Shown one piece after another: positions 21,950 to 33,519 of a stretch of 64,000 bases of DNA. The notes below the pieces were generated by a model that ran no database searches, was not told the origin of the DNA, and worked only from the letters and a program-made list of their open reading frames with translations. Origin of the DNA: Papiliotrema nemorosa (lineage: Eukaryota; Basidiomycota; Tremellomycetes; Tremellales; Rhynchogastremaceae). Where the stretch lies: positions 186,001-250,000 of the forward strand of contig JASKOT010000002.1 in assembly GCA_032158125.1 (NCBI GenBank), read 5' to 3'. The position numbers were made by a program, and so were the translations under genes. Each line of letters begins with the position of its first letter. Position 1 is the stretch's first letter.

Positions 21950-22741
21950 ATGCCATTCATCAAGACTCTGAGTGCGGTCACCTTCGCATTTGGAGCGTTG
22001 TCAGTGACAGCGCTTCCTGCCAACGAGCCTCGATGGGGAGGACATCGATGGGGCTCAAATACACAAACTGCCAATCCCGCCCCGGTCCCCGTGGTCACCG
22101 TATCAAACAACCCGCAACCCGCTCCAGTTATCGGGGGCGACACTAGTGGAGGCTCAGAGTCACACACTGTCACTGTATGTACTGTACAATCTCTGTGCAG
22201 TGTCCAGACAAGGGCTGATGTCAGCTTGTGAATCGTTGTGGTTCGGGTCAAGCGGTGTTTCTATATCAGGGCAACGCTGCGCCTCAAGGTAGCACCACCA
22301 TTTCTGGTGCGCTCAAAGGTGGTGTAGCCTGGATAGACAGTTTCGCAGGCGCCAATTGCCAATCATCCGGTGTCAATTGCGGTACGGTAGAGTTCACACT
22401 GATCAACCCTACTTCGGACGCCATGAACACCCAGAATTCTATCAATTATTCTTTACAATCTATGGGCAATCATCAATTGTAAGTTTATCTCGACATTCGA
22501 CCTGTCAACGATAGAGATTGATGGCAGCACGTACCCTATGAACTTTGCTTATACGGGAGGATGCGGAGGTGGCGGTCCGGGGCAATGCTCGTCTGCCTCC
22601 AATTGCCCTGGCGCATTCTGGGGAACAGACGCGACCAATGGGACGCCCGTGCAGTGTGTGGGCAGTAATGCAGGGGTAAATCATGCGCCTTTGAAAGCCG
22701 GTGCCATGACCTGACGGCAGATCACGATCACTTTCTGCTAA
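21950..22741 (+). CDS. Small secreted 'glycopeptide'-like protein
   Basis: Four exons (21950-22174, 22225-22478, 22528-22675, 22721-22741) give 215 residues. The start at 21950 places a signal peptide at the N-terminus (MPFIKTLSAVTFAFGALSV). A Pro/Asn-rich linker of about 50 residues leads into a compact domain beginning VNRCGSGQAVFLYQG. The domain has regularly spaced cysteines and ends in ITITFC. This resembles the thaumatin-like secreted 'glycopeptide' proteins common in basidiomycetes, some of which bind wall glucans; the match was made by eye. There is no GPI signal. The last coding exon is 21 nt. It follows the CRH gene in tandem, so a wall-related role fits but is not shown. Confidence 0.75.
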
Positions 22742-22983
22742 TTTGCTGGATCAATGCAACGGCCTAGATCGCCTCACATCTCCCATAGAGCCTCGACATC
22801 ACTCCTGGACCACCCTGTGGAGGATCTTGTGGACATCCTTGTGTTAGATATTGTTGGACTGAGTGTACAGTATACCTGCACCAAAGGTTGCATGTGATAT
22901 TGTATAACTCGCAAATGCAACGAATCAGCTATCCTGATACCGTTCCTGATCATTGGAAGCCTTTTGAATTGACCTTTAGCTCG

Positions 22984-24783
22984 TTACTTTCTAGACCGTA
23001 AACGATCTGCCCATTTGGCTCCTGCCGCCGGTACACCGCGTACACCGCCTACCCCTGAAGTCCCTCTTGTCTCACCGGGGTTGTCCAAAGTGCCCATTCC
23101 CATACTCTGCTTAACTCTTGCTTTGGGTGGAGGAGCAGGAGCAAGTCCACCCGGCGGGATCATAGGTCGATCTTTGGGTCTCGTTACGGGTAGATAGACC
23201 GAGTTGGTGGCGCTCTGCGGGACTGAAACCCCCGGATCGGGTCGAGACAACCACGAATTCTGGAAAGCATTATCACTTTCTGGTGGCCTGTTCGATACTG
23301 TGGGTCTGCTACCGGCCTTGCTGCCAGATGAGCCTTGGGAGCTCGTCTTGCCTCCAAGCAAATTTTGAATTTCACCGTTGAGTCCACTTGGTTTTCGTAC
23401 GGTATGTGGTGCTCGAGACTGCACAGAAGGGATGGGATTCTCGGAGTAGGTGCGTGTGTCTCCCCTGGCTGGAGCATGTGTTGGACGTGTCGATTCGGCA
23501 GAGTATCCCCGTCGTACGGCGGAACGGGGAGGAGGTGTGGGGAGATGAGGTGTTGTCGCTGTCGATCCGCCTGATGAGGAAGTGGTCTGACGATGCACAG
23601 GTGGTATCAGGGGTCGATCTGCCTGTTAACCTTCCCCGTCGCTTATACACCTAGATATCCCTCCGTGATGAGATGAGATACAGTACTCACCACTTCCACC
23701 TGACTCTTTTCGTCGATTAGCCATCTCAATCTCTCGATTCGCCTCCCGTATCTTATCCCTTCTCGCTTGTTCCAACCTCTCTTCGCTTTCTAATGCTTTC
23801 TTGAGCTTGACCTTTGCTTCGACATGTTTGAGCTTGACGGCCGCTTGCTTCATCGAGATATAGGAGGAAAACACACTGTCCCGGAAATTGGTTTCCCGTT
23901 TCTTTCTCTGGGGAGTAGGTCTGGGGAGTGGCGGGACGGGAGGAAGAGGGGTAGGTGATGGAGAAGGGGTATAAGAGGGTTGTCTCCTGTGCGAGCGGTC
24001 ACGTTCTCTATATCTCTCGCCTCGTCTATCTGATCTTCCCCGTCCTCGATCCCGATCACTTCTTCGATTTCTATCGCGATCTCTACCCCTGCGGGTGCTT
24101 CTTTCTCTCGACCGATGTGTCCGCCTCGGTCTCCTGTACCTTTCGTAGTACGTCCTATCGCTCAATCCGCTCTCACTGCTACTCCCACTCCAGTCACTCT
24201 CAGTCTCACCATCAGATTCACTCTCGCTGTAATCGCGCCCTCTACTTCTCCCTCCTCTTCCACCGCCACTGCCGTTTCTCCCTCGACTCCTTGAACCCCG
24301 CTTCCGAGGCACAGCAGTCCCACCATCGCTATAATCCCACTCATCGCTGCTCTCCTCCTCTCTATCTTCCTCATCAAGTTCTTTCTGCCGTTGAGCCAAC
24401 AACTCTTGAATCTTCTTGTCCTCTGCGTCCTGTATCTCCTTTGCCTGTTTTTGCTCTGCCGCACGTCTTCTTCTTGTTCGCCAAACTATCCAAACTCCCA
24501 AAAAGAGGATAAGTGACCCCCCTAGAGCTACGCAGAGTAGTTGCCACCATTCGAGGTGAGTAGTAGCCTTGACACGGTCGAGTGCTGATGAAGTAGATGT
24601 CGAAGTAGACCCCGAGGTACCGGTGGATGTCGAGTCTGTGATGGTGGTAGTGCGGGTGGTCTTGGGTGTATCGGTGGCGTCGGTCGCGGTGTCGGTACCG
24701 GTATCGTCACCCGGAGGGATGGCTTGTCGGGCGACAAGGAGATGATGCAGTGGTCCATGATGCAGGTGGATAGGTAGAATCAT
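22984..24783 (-). CDS. Single-pass membrane protein with SR-like cytoplasmic domain
   Basis: Two exons (24783-23691, 23618-22984) give 575 residues. The ATG at 24783 was chosen; the frame upstream opens only at a TTG. A short N-terminus and a Thr/Ser/Asp-rich segment of about 50 residues precede a transmembrane span with LLCVALGGSLILFLGVWIVW. After the basic stop RTRRRR comes a charged helix (AEQKQAKEIQDAEDKK), then about 150 residues dominated by RS, RD and RG pairs. A Pro-rich stretch, a second charged helix and a disordered tail follow. The Arg-rich part resembles SR proteins in composition only. The topology (Arg domain in the cytosol) is inferred from the positive-inside rule. No family recognised. 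The 72-nt intron was placed to join two open frames that both continue the basic, disordered composition. Confidence 0.72.
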
Positions 24784-26299
24784 CTGACAAACATAATGGC
24801 TAATCCGCAAAATCTTCCCTCTCTTTCCTCAGACCGTGTGTTGTTGACGTGTGCTGTCGCTGATTGAGCACGGAGGATGCCACTTAAGTTGGGTCAGAGA
24901 TGATGTGAATCACAGGAATACCAGTCCACTGACAACACAGATCACACCTTGGCAACGCATGGGAGGCAAAGCGAGTTCGAGTTGAAACCCCACAATTGAC
25001 TCGAGCAGGAGTAGCTTGATGAAAGGACTGCTTGCCCCCACCGCACGACATGTCATTCGAGCTGGGGGCGTCGGCAACAGATGTTGAGACTGCATCCAGC
25101 TTAGGATTAGCCCTGATGGCCCTTCCTCTGTGAAGGGTCAATGACGCCATCATTCTACTTTGTATAGGACCGTGGTGGTGCCAACCGAGGGCGCCATAGG
25201 CGTCTTTGGTATTGGCATCGAACAGGATAAAGGACACGAAAAGTGCTCTCCAGACTGATTTCACGATTGAGCTGTGTCACAGGCTATTTGCGACGCTGCT
25301 CCTATGACGATACAGCTGATGATGCATGACTGTTTCTATCATGTCGAAATGCACAGTATGCCACAAACGTTCCGACTTGAAACGGTGTTTCAGATTTCGC
25401 CACCCACGCACCATCACACGTAGCCGACTTTGATCAGCTCTCTTCAATTCGATCGGCATGCTCTACCTACTTCCTCGTTCCAACTTCATATCGCCCGCTG
25501 CTTCAGCCATGCTTCAGCTATAGGCGAAGGGATCGATGAAGCTCATGGTGGAGGAAATCGTCTCAATTCGACTTGCTGTCTACCCTTCACGCTCTCCGCT
25601 TGGCAGCCTTGACAATGGTATTCCTCAATCCCTATGCTCATTGCTCTATTCTTGTTGAGATGCTCACTCGAGCAGACATTACAAATCACAACGTCATCAC
25701 TGCATTCTGCCCCTTACCAACACATTTTGCTTGATGCTTCATCCGGAGCGCCGTCCACCCGACGCAGCGGATACCGACAACGATGACGTGGAAGCCAAAA
25801 CGACGCGCAGCACAGCCAGAGATCTCTATTGGACAATGTCAAAGGCACGATCAGTAGCGATGACTGCCCAGAGATGAGCGGACTGAGGGAATACCGTCGA
25901 CCAATGAGGGCGATTCTGATCCGGTCCACACGCCGATTGCACAGCTGTATCAACACACGGTAAACCTTCCCATTTCCTTTACCGACCTGCACGGCGTATC
26001 ATCTCATCTACTCGTACACAGCCTATCAAACTTCGCCTCTGCTCATAACTCGCTCTCTCGAGTCATCCTTTGACCAATCTCAAACCGCTTCAAATGATAC
26101 GGTCCTTTCATCTCCCGTTCTCCTGAATTTCGCGCATCACAGTCCTTCCACGTATATATGCTAGTTTCCCAAAACGATTCGTCTCCTTCTTCCTTCCTTC
26201 ACTCTGAATCCCCTTGCCACTGGATATATCTACTCATCCAAACTCACATCAAACCATCTCACCCGGATTTACGTATACTCTTTCCTCGACTATCTCACC
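24784..26299. other. Long intergenic region
   Basis: About 1.5 kb between divergent start codons. Short open frames here are not supported by composition or splicing. A CT-rich tract lies at 26180-26290, directly upstream of the next ATG, as in strong fungal promoters. A non-coding RNA cannot be excluded. Confidence 0.45.
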
Positions 26300-26644
26300 A
26301 TGGGTCTCTTCACTTCCCTCTTCAAACGTCGATCTGATACACACGACAAAGGGGTCTACCCATACGAAGCACCCAAATCATACTACTCCAAGACATACTA
26401 TTCCCCTCCAGCTCAACAAGAAACCTACCTACCCCGCTACATTCCCCCTTATCAACAACAATACACACCTTACGGCGGAGGTGGAATAAGTGGGGGAGGT
26501 GGGGGAATGGGTGGCGGACAGATGTTTTCCCCGCCACCTGTGGTGAATCCTTTACAATCTCAGAGCACGTACTATGCTCCGGCGCATCAACAGTATCAGC
26601 CGCAAGGGGTCAGATTTGGAGAGGTGGCCGTACGGAGGATATAG
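26300..26644 (+). CDS. Small Tyr/Pro/Gly-rich protein, possibly N-myristoylated
   Basis: A 114-residue open frame begins MGLFTSLFKRRSD, which fits an N-myristoylation signal (Gly2, Ser6, basic residues after). The rest is Tyr/Pro/Gln-rich (YYSKTYYSPPAQQ) with a Gly/Met-rich block near residue 75. No folded domain is apparent. A good donor (CAAG followed by GTGAGT at about 26700) lies downstream of the stop, so a spliced form with a different C-terminus is possible. Membrane anchoring is inference from the N-terminal pattern. The gene is flanked by long gaps on both sides. I do not recognise it. Confidence 0.6.
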   Translation: MGLFTSLFKRRSDTHDKGVYPYEAPKSYYSKTYYSPPAQQETYLPRYIPPYQQQYTPYGGGGISGGGGGMGGGQMFSPPPVVNPLQSQSTYYAPAHQQYQPQGVRFGEVAVRRI

Positions 26645-27360
26645 CGTCAGGCGGGACAGGAAGGGTGACCAGTCTCAATAGAGGTGCAGGCGAATATCAA
26701 GGTGAGTCAGCTATTGCTCATTCCCCCACTCATCACTATGGTCTGGCTGATGGATAAGCTTCATCTATCCACGATATTGTAAGACATCGGCATCCATGTC
26801 TCTACCCTTCCCTTACATCCTTCGTCAAGTGCTTCGGTATCCTTACTCTACCAACACGACAAGATGCCGCTGCAAGCTGCGAATGCTCTGGGTCAGCGGT
26901 TGTAACCCATCTTCCAGACATCGCCAATACGTGGGTTCCTTTGTTGCTCGTGGCACCATTCCCTAGCAGAAGAGAGGGGAGTTGACAAGAGGGCGATTGA
27001 CAAGAGGGAATGTCGTGGTGGGCGTTGTCTCCGTGTGCTACCTCAGGCCATATATTGTCGCTTAGCCCCGTGTCCCGTCTCAGATTTCATTATGAAACGT
27101 GGTACAGATACAGAAGGAGATCTGAACGAGGTTTTCGAACCGCATACACGTACAGTACAAACAAATGCATATGCACATTATCAAGCATTATCCAGAAGCG
27201 CGTAAGATCGTGAATGAGAAGCGTCAGGTCTACATACAGTAGGGGTCATAGATGCTGCGGACAAGAGCTAGGCATACTGACAGATCTCGAAGTAGGTGGG
27301 AAGATGAAGGCAATACCGAGCTCAGGCGTGTGGATGATTAAATCAGATCTCACGGACCAG
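26645..27360. other. Convergent intergenic region
   Basis: About 716 bases between convergent stops. It includes possible extra exons of the small Tyr-rich gene (see 26300-26644). Otherwise nothing recognised. Confidence 0.4.
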
Positions 27361-30300
27361 CTACTCCACGTTGTGCGATTGTTTCGTTTCCCCTCGACCC
27401 TGCTCGACGGGCACGCTGCCTTCCATTGTTGTATTGTTGACGGACGATTCTGTTCCGCCAATTTGGGTCAAACCGGAAGTATCGTGATCAATGTCGATCT
27501 GGCCTTGAACCGATGACATGCCATCTGGCCGATCCGCCGGGTTCGGGACCGATCCGTTCGACACAATGTCGTCACCGAGGGATTGAGTGGTACGTGGGCT
27601 TTCTTCTACGACAGTCGTCTCCTTCACTTGCAAAGCTGACTCGCCTCGCTCCAAGACTGGGGCGAGTGAGTGAGGCACAAACTCGTCCACAGCGGCATCG
27701 TGTTGTATTACCGGCAATCTTCCGGTATCGGCAAGAAACGTCCCTTCTGTGATCCCGTCTCCCGGATAAGTGTTCGATACCAGATTTGGAAGCTCGATCG
27801 AAGGGACAGAATAGGCGAGAGGCTCGTCGAGAGCTGGAGCCGTTGGGGGATTGGGTAGAAGAGGAGTGGTTGTCGACGAGTCAACGGGAGGCATTTTCTC
27901 GCCCTCTGCTTGTGAGAATGATAGCTCAGTGGACGACATGACCGTTTCCGCAGTCTCGGGCTGATAAAGCGGAGCGATGTGAGGAGTCAACAGCGACTCC
28001 AGCGGTCGAGGAGCGGGCATCGACACATCTGATGTGTCCCCTTCTCCAATCTCGGACGAGCGCACCGTAGTCGCAGTCGGTAGATCTTCGCTTGCGTAAG
28101 GGTCGATCACCGCTGGAGCGCTTTGCGAGGGTGGTGTGATCCCTGACACAGGATGTTGAGTGCTGGCGCCGGTGAGGATTTTCGCATGCGCAGGGGCGTT
28201 AGAAGATGCGTTCACCGACACCGATGATTCCACCAAGTAATCGGCATCGACGGCACCGAACGTTTCGTTCCCAAAACCCTCCCCATTGCTTGCGCCATCT
28301 TCACTTTGCCTGTGGCTCTCGGGGGTTTCATACGAGTGTTGAGGGCCAGCAAGGTCAACATTCACGTTGCCCCGAGGGTTCTTCTGAGCCACCGGCAGGT
28401 CAATGGACGGCGCCGCCTCCTGGTCTGTCAACTCCTCAATCGCCGGCGTTTCCGGTAGTGACTGCCTGTCAGATTGTTGTAGTACCGCCGATTCGGGCAG
28501 TTCGCTCATTGGAGTCGAAAACGCTTCGAAAGGTGTGCTAGTCCCGCTCCCAGCATGCAGATCTGACGGAGCTGACTGATCGTGTGTTAGCTTCTCGGCG
28601 GGTCCGGACGCGCTGCTATCTTCCTCGTGGCTAGGAATCTGCTGGGATTCCGATATTGGTGCAGCAGACGATGGAGCAGGAGGCAGTCGTGGTCCAGGTC
28701 CATCTTGCTCGGAATTTTGAACTGCGGGCGTACCAGCCACGACCGCTACACCGCCTGTCTCAGCGGCTCGTGCACCGCTTTCTATGTGCGCTTCGGCGTC
28801 CTCGTCGGATCCATCTGCAGGAGTCTCGGCGGTGGGGCGGATAATGGGGAGCTCTGCGGGGATGAATGGTGTAGGTGAAGGCGAAGGAGCTAATGATCGC
28901 TTCTTCCTGCCTGCGCCGGGTGATTCTTCCCGGATCGGCAATAGTCCAATCTTTCCGCCTTCCTCGTCGTCATCAAGGTCGAGACCAGGCGAGATCATAT
29001 CGGCGGGATTGGACTTGGACGGGGAAAACCCATTCGACTTGATGTGCTCGTGATCAAAGGTGGGTTTGGATGGCGTCATGGCCAACGCCTCAGCTAATGC
29101 GACTTCTTCACCATCTCCGACTTTTCGAGAGGGTGTAGCCGTGCTACCAGTGAGCTGACTCACACCGGTGTCAATATCATCCTGGCTTTCCGCAGTTCCG
29201 TTGGATGCGCTTCGAGTAGGAAGGGCCTGCCCACTGTCGGCTGACGTGGGCACAGAGATTGCCGTCGTGAACAGTCCTGTAGTGGACGACCCGCTCTGGC
29301 TTATCTTCGGGCTTGAGATGAGAGTCGCTGTGCCCTCGGCTCTGCGCGAAGGATACGTTTCATACCAGTTTCGCCAGATTGCTTCGTCGAGATCATACCA
29401 TTTGCGCAAGCTTTTCACCGGTTTGAGATCCAAATCGATGATTTTCGTCTTTCCTCCAGGTGCCACTTCCCAAGAGTCTCCGGATATTTTGAGTGGAACA
29501 GTGATGAATATCGAACAATCCTTGAATATCGCCGATATAGCGTACCCAAGCATGTATTCTCGCAGCGACCAGTCTACTGGGTTTCCTTTCGAGGAGCTGC
29601 TGAGATACTTGTCTACCAGTGCGTCAAGCTCTTGATTTGTCGGCTCATCGATGAGAGACAGATCGAAGATTTCCCTGTCGGGGTAGTTTTGCCTGTATCT
29701 CTGAGCAAGGGATGAGATATCAATCGGATCAAAGCTGGACTGGAGCTCGCTGAGTCGAACGAGTACTGGTGAAGAAGTGAGGGCGGGTAGGAAGAATGCT
29801 GACGTCTTGTCCGACAAGGAGCCATCCGTCGCTGAGAGCGGTATTGACGATGCCTACTTGTAAGCTCGCCAATCAACCCGAATAATATTGCTGACCTCGG
29901 ATGGACTGATAGGCTGGCCGTCAACATATACTCTCCAATTGTTCTTGACTCCGCCAGATGACTCCCATGTTCCCCACAGCCCATCAAGAGCCTTTTTAAC
30001 TCGGCTCTCCTCGCCTGAGAAGAGATCAAGCGGGTCGTACGTATCGTCAATGCTTTCACTTCGGAAATGTCGATGAAGCACATATCGAGAAATCTCCGAT
30101 TTGATAGGTACTGCTTCTGAAGGGACGATAGTCTCTGCTCTGGGTAAGAAACCCCATTTCGGCTGTCTGTTAGCTTCAACCGGCTTAGAAATGCCAGCTC
30201 ACTTTGACCTCGATGGTCAATATCTTATCCGCACCATCGGCTGGGACCGCAGTGGTGTCGTCCATCAACGCCGCCCAGACTTTCCCACTCAGAGCATCAA

Positions 30301-33053
30301 CAAGAGATCCCGTCTCCTTCCTCCTCGCTTCTGGACGTTTTGCATCCGCAGCCTCGAATAGCTTCTCTGTCCAACCCAGTTTGAGGTTGACCGGCTGAGC
30401 CGTCAAGAGAAACTCTGCAGGAACAAGTCGAGGCAACAGGGTGTCCCGCCAATGAGCGCCCACCTGATCCGCATCATCAGCCGGGACGTTGGGCTTTCTG
30501 ACTCGCAGAACCCGATGGCGATAGATGGGCGAAGGCCCAATGTACTTGAAGATGAGATGAGCTCGACCTTCGGCTCGGTACTCCCAATCATTCGGCAAAG
30601 AGCTGTCTGATAGAATATCGGTTGACGGTTCTATCGATGCTGTAGAGGCTGGCACTTTGACCATCTCACCCATTTCAGTAATCGTATATTCCGTAGGAGC
30701 AGCGCTCAGTGGCGGAGTATCGTTTGTTTTCAGTCCCGAAGTGTCCTCGGAAAGCATGGGCAGATTAGTAGTCGAAGCAGAAGTCCGCGGACCAGATCTA
30801 GAGCGTCCAAAGAGAGACAGTCGGGAAGTGTTGCCGATACCAAAAGAAGAAGAACGACGAAACATGTTGAGGGTCTTCGCCGTAGTGGGTTCAGTAGGAG
30901 AGGCTGCTCGTTGAACGACTGGTATTATAACTTCTGGAGGCGGTGGTCGATGTTGCACATCGATCAGCACCCACGCGATCTCCTTATCATCACTCTTGAT
31001 CGGGTCTGCCAATTGTATGAGGGCGAAGGCAGGCCAAGTCGTAGTGACCAAGGGATCAGCCAAATTGTCCTGGACAAACGTGGTGAAAAGGTCGTCGATG
31101 TCGATTACCTCCTCGCTGGCAACGCTAAAGTTGCTGCTTCGATCAAGAACAGAGTGCACAGACTTCGCATCTGTGGTAACAGCCTTATTCTCTGAGCCAA
31201 AGCTCACGCCTCGAATCAGGGGTCGCGGCGAGTTTGTAGGGACCTGGGGCGAGAGTTCAAGTTTGGATTCGGACGAATCGGCGAAACCGGTCTCCATAAA
31301 GTTCTCCCACGACTCCGGCTGGTTCGACGATGGTCGAAGCATGCTGGTGGATGACTGCTTGACCAAGCGATTGGTGGTCGAAGTCGACGCGGCGGGTGAT
31401 GCTTCGGCTTGGAGCGGTGGACCGAGCAAAAGAGACTGCGCCCCGCTGTATGACTGCGATCGACGCCGCACATGGCTCGGTTGACTGTCTTCGGGCTCGA
31501 TCGTGGAGAACGGCCGGTACATTGGCTCGGTTGTCGGCTGTGTGTCCGAGGAAGATACAGGAGGAGTGGATACAATCTGTGCGTCCGGCACGACTTCAGA
31601 TGCTTCCTTGACAACCCCACTGGCGTCGCTGAGAGCCAATTGACTTGGAACAAGATGCCATAGAGGAAGACTCGAGCTGTGAGATTCACGAGATCCAATA
31701 GCAAGCTCTTTGAGAGCCTGCGGGGAGAGCGAGTCTCGTGGCGGCAGTGGTGAAGCCGAAGTCAGCGAGATATGGAGTACCTGATGCTTGAACGAAGCGG
31801 ACGGGGCACTCGGTAGGAAGCCCTCCATTTCCGAGGTGCCAAAAGGGTAGCCTTCAACGAGTTGCAAAAGTCGAGTCGGAAGGTTCTGCTTGATAGATTG
31901 GCTCCTGCCATGAGCCTCGTATGCAGCTCAGAGTGGTTTAGCTGACCTTATCCAAGCATAGAATAGATGCTCGACTCTCCTCCCTGCCTCCTGCCAGTCC
32001 ATATACAGATCAGTCCACTCTGCAGTGGCCGATATGGAGCTGCCCCAGACCCACCATCCGAGCAGACGTGAGAGTTTCCCTCCAGTCATCCCATTGTTGT
32101 CGCTGTGCGCCGCCAAAGCGGCCCAGACTTCGAAAATTTCCTCCAGGTAGGACATCTGCTTCGTATCGATTCTCGGACTGAACAGCTTCTCGTAAGCGTC
32201 CATAGGATAGCCCTCATCTTTTTCTGATGCTACGAAACTCTTGTACAGCCCTACGTCGAGGCCGACCGGGGTATGGTCGGAAGATTGGGGAGGAGGAGAA
32301 TTGAGGCGATGAAGGAGGAAAAGCAGTACCTGAGCAAAGTCGGCTGGGTAGATCATATCTTTGATGATCGCTGTTAGACGATCCGACCATGAGGCAGATG
32401 ATGGTGACGATATTGACTGATAGTATGTGGTGAGGGATGGAAATCGATCTGTCCTTTCCGGAGAGATGACCAAAGTGAACAGAGCGAGCAAGAGGTATTG
32501 ATTCTCCTTATCTTGCTTGGCTTCGGATGACATTATACCAAGGGTGTCGAGACCTAAAGTCAGACTTCATCAGGTATAGTCCGCCTTTGAGCCATGACCT
32601 ACCTGTATCCCTCAACGCTTTGCCAAACCACTTCCACCCCTGCATGACTCCATCATACCCATATCCATACCTGTCCAGCAGCTTCCTTTCGTTTTCTGCC
32701 AACCTGGGAGGTCTGCCTACACCCTCAAGACCTAATGAGCTCCTCCCTACAGTCCCATCATCCGTACTCTCCCAACCCAACGCCAACCTAGGTAATTCCG
32801 AGCCCGGGCTTTTGGCTTTCGGGCTGCTCTTACGGGCCGCTTCGGTGCTTGCTCTACGAGGTGTAGGGGCTACAGGGCGATCTTTGGACGATTTTCGATG
32901 TCTGAGGGATAAGAAGCGGGGTTGTCTATGCCGAGGTGGAGTTTGACCTGTCGACGGCGAAGAGGTCAATGCACCGTTCGTTGGGTTTGTCGGTGAAGGT
33001 GGTAGCCGAAGCGATTTCTTCTTCCCCGTAAAGAAGGACAACAAGGAGACCAT
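27361..33053 (-). CDS. IPK1: Msb1-like domain fused to inositol-pentakisphosphate 2-kinase
   Basis: Five exons (33053-32603, 32553-31947, 31904-30203, 30162-29896, 29853-27361) give 1839 residues. Residues about 125-370 (GYDGVMQGWKWFGKAL through KLSRLLGWWVWG) resemble the Msb1/Mug8 domain of polarity proteins that work with Rho GTPases. After a disordered linker, about 793-1180 is an IPK1 domain: DWEYRAEGRAHLIFKY and VLRVRK (nucleotide binding), EVKPKWGFLP, YDPLDLFSGEE, IFKDCSIFI and IIDLDLKP. IPK1 makes inositol hexakisphosphate from the pentakisphosphate. The last ~650 residues are Ser/Pro/Glu-rich and disordered. The 1702-nt third exon is one open frame spanning the end of the first domain and the start of the second, which is the direct evidence for a fusion. 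An internal ATG at 30673 could start a kinase-only product. An in-frame ATG at 33230 could extend the N-terminus by 59 residues. The IPK1 call is firm; the Msb1 call is moderate. Confidence 0.75.
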
Positions 33054-33519
33054 ATCGATAGTCTCAGCCTGGTCATAAATCCACACGAGGGGTAATAAGA
33101 TGAACTTCAAGTGATGTCTACCACCCTTGTTCAACGTCGAGATGCGGTCAGAGCCAAAGTCGACTTCTTCTGAAACGAGGCACCGTCGACACCGCAGCCT
33201 AATCTGGAGCCCCGCTAAAGTCGGTTTCATACCCAGAGTACAGCGAGGATCGACCTCGACTATACATTCTGGCTAGATGCTCAATGCATCTCGAGCGATT
33301 AGTTTGTAAGATATCAGGACACCTATTGCAAGCCCAAACCTGCGCTCGAAGTCGCCACGTCGATAGGTCCTCCGTACACCTCGACGACAACAACAATCTG
33401 CCTCCACCGAGCCTCACCACATTTGCCGCTTGAGATCACTTGAATTGTCTTTGAACGTCTACCGAGCCTCAGCATTCTACTCAACAGCTTCCTTGACCTA
33501 GTCTTGGTCTCATGAAGCC
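33054..33519. other. Divergent promoter region
   Basis: About 466 bases between the divergent IPK1-fusion and NAT4 starts. The first 177 bases are in frame with the IPK1-fusion gene and may be coding if the upstream ATG at 33230 is used. Confidence 0.45.

Noticed and set aside
24784..24810. Upstream extension of the SR-tail membrane protein
   Set aside because: It begins at a TTG; the first ATG is at 24783.
27513..29635. Multiple plus-strand open frames across the IPK1 gene tail
   Set aside because: The minus-strand frame is open for 831 codons and continues a recognisable kinase domain; the plus-strand frames are short and unrelated.
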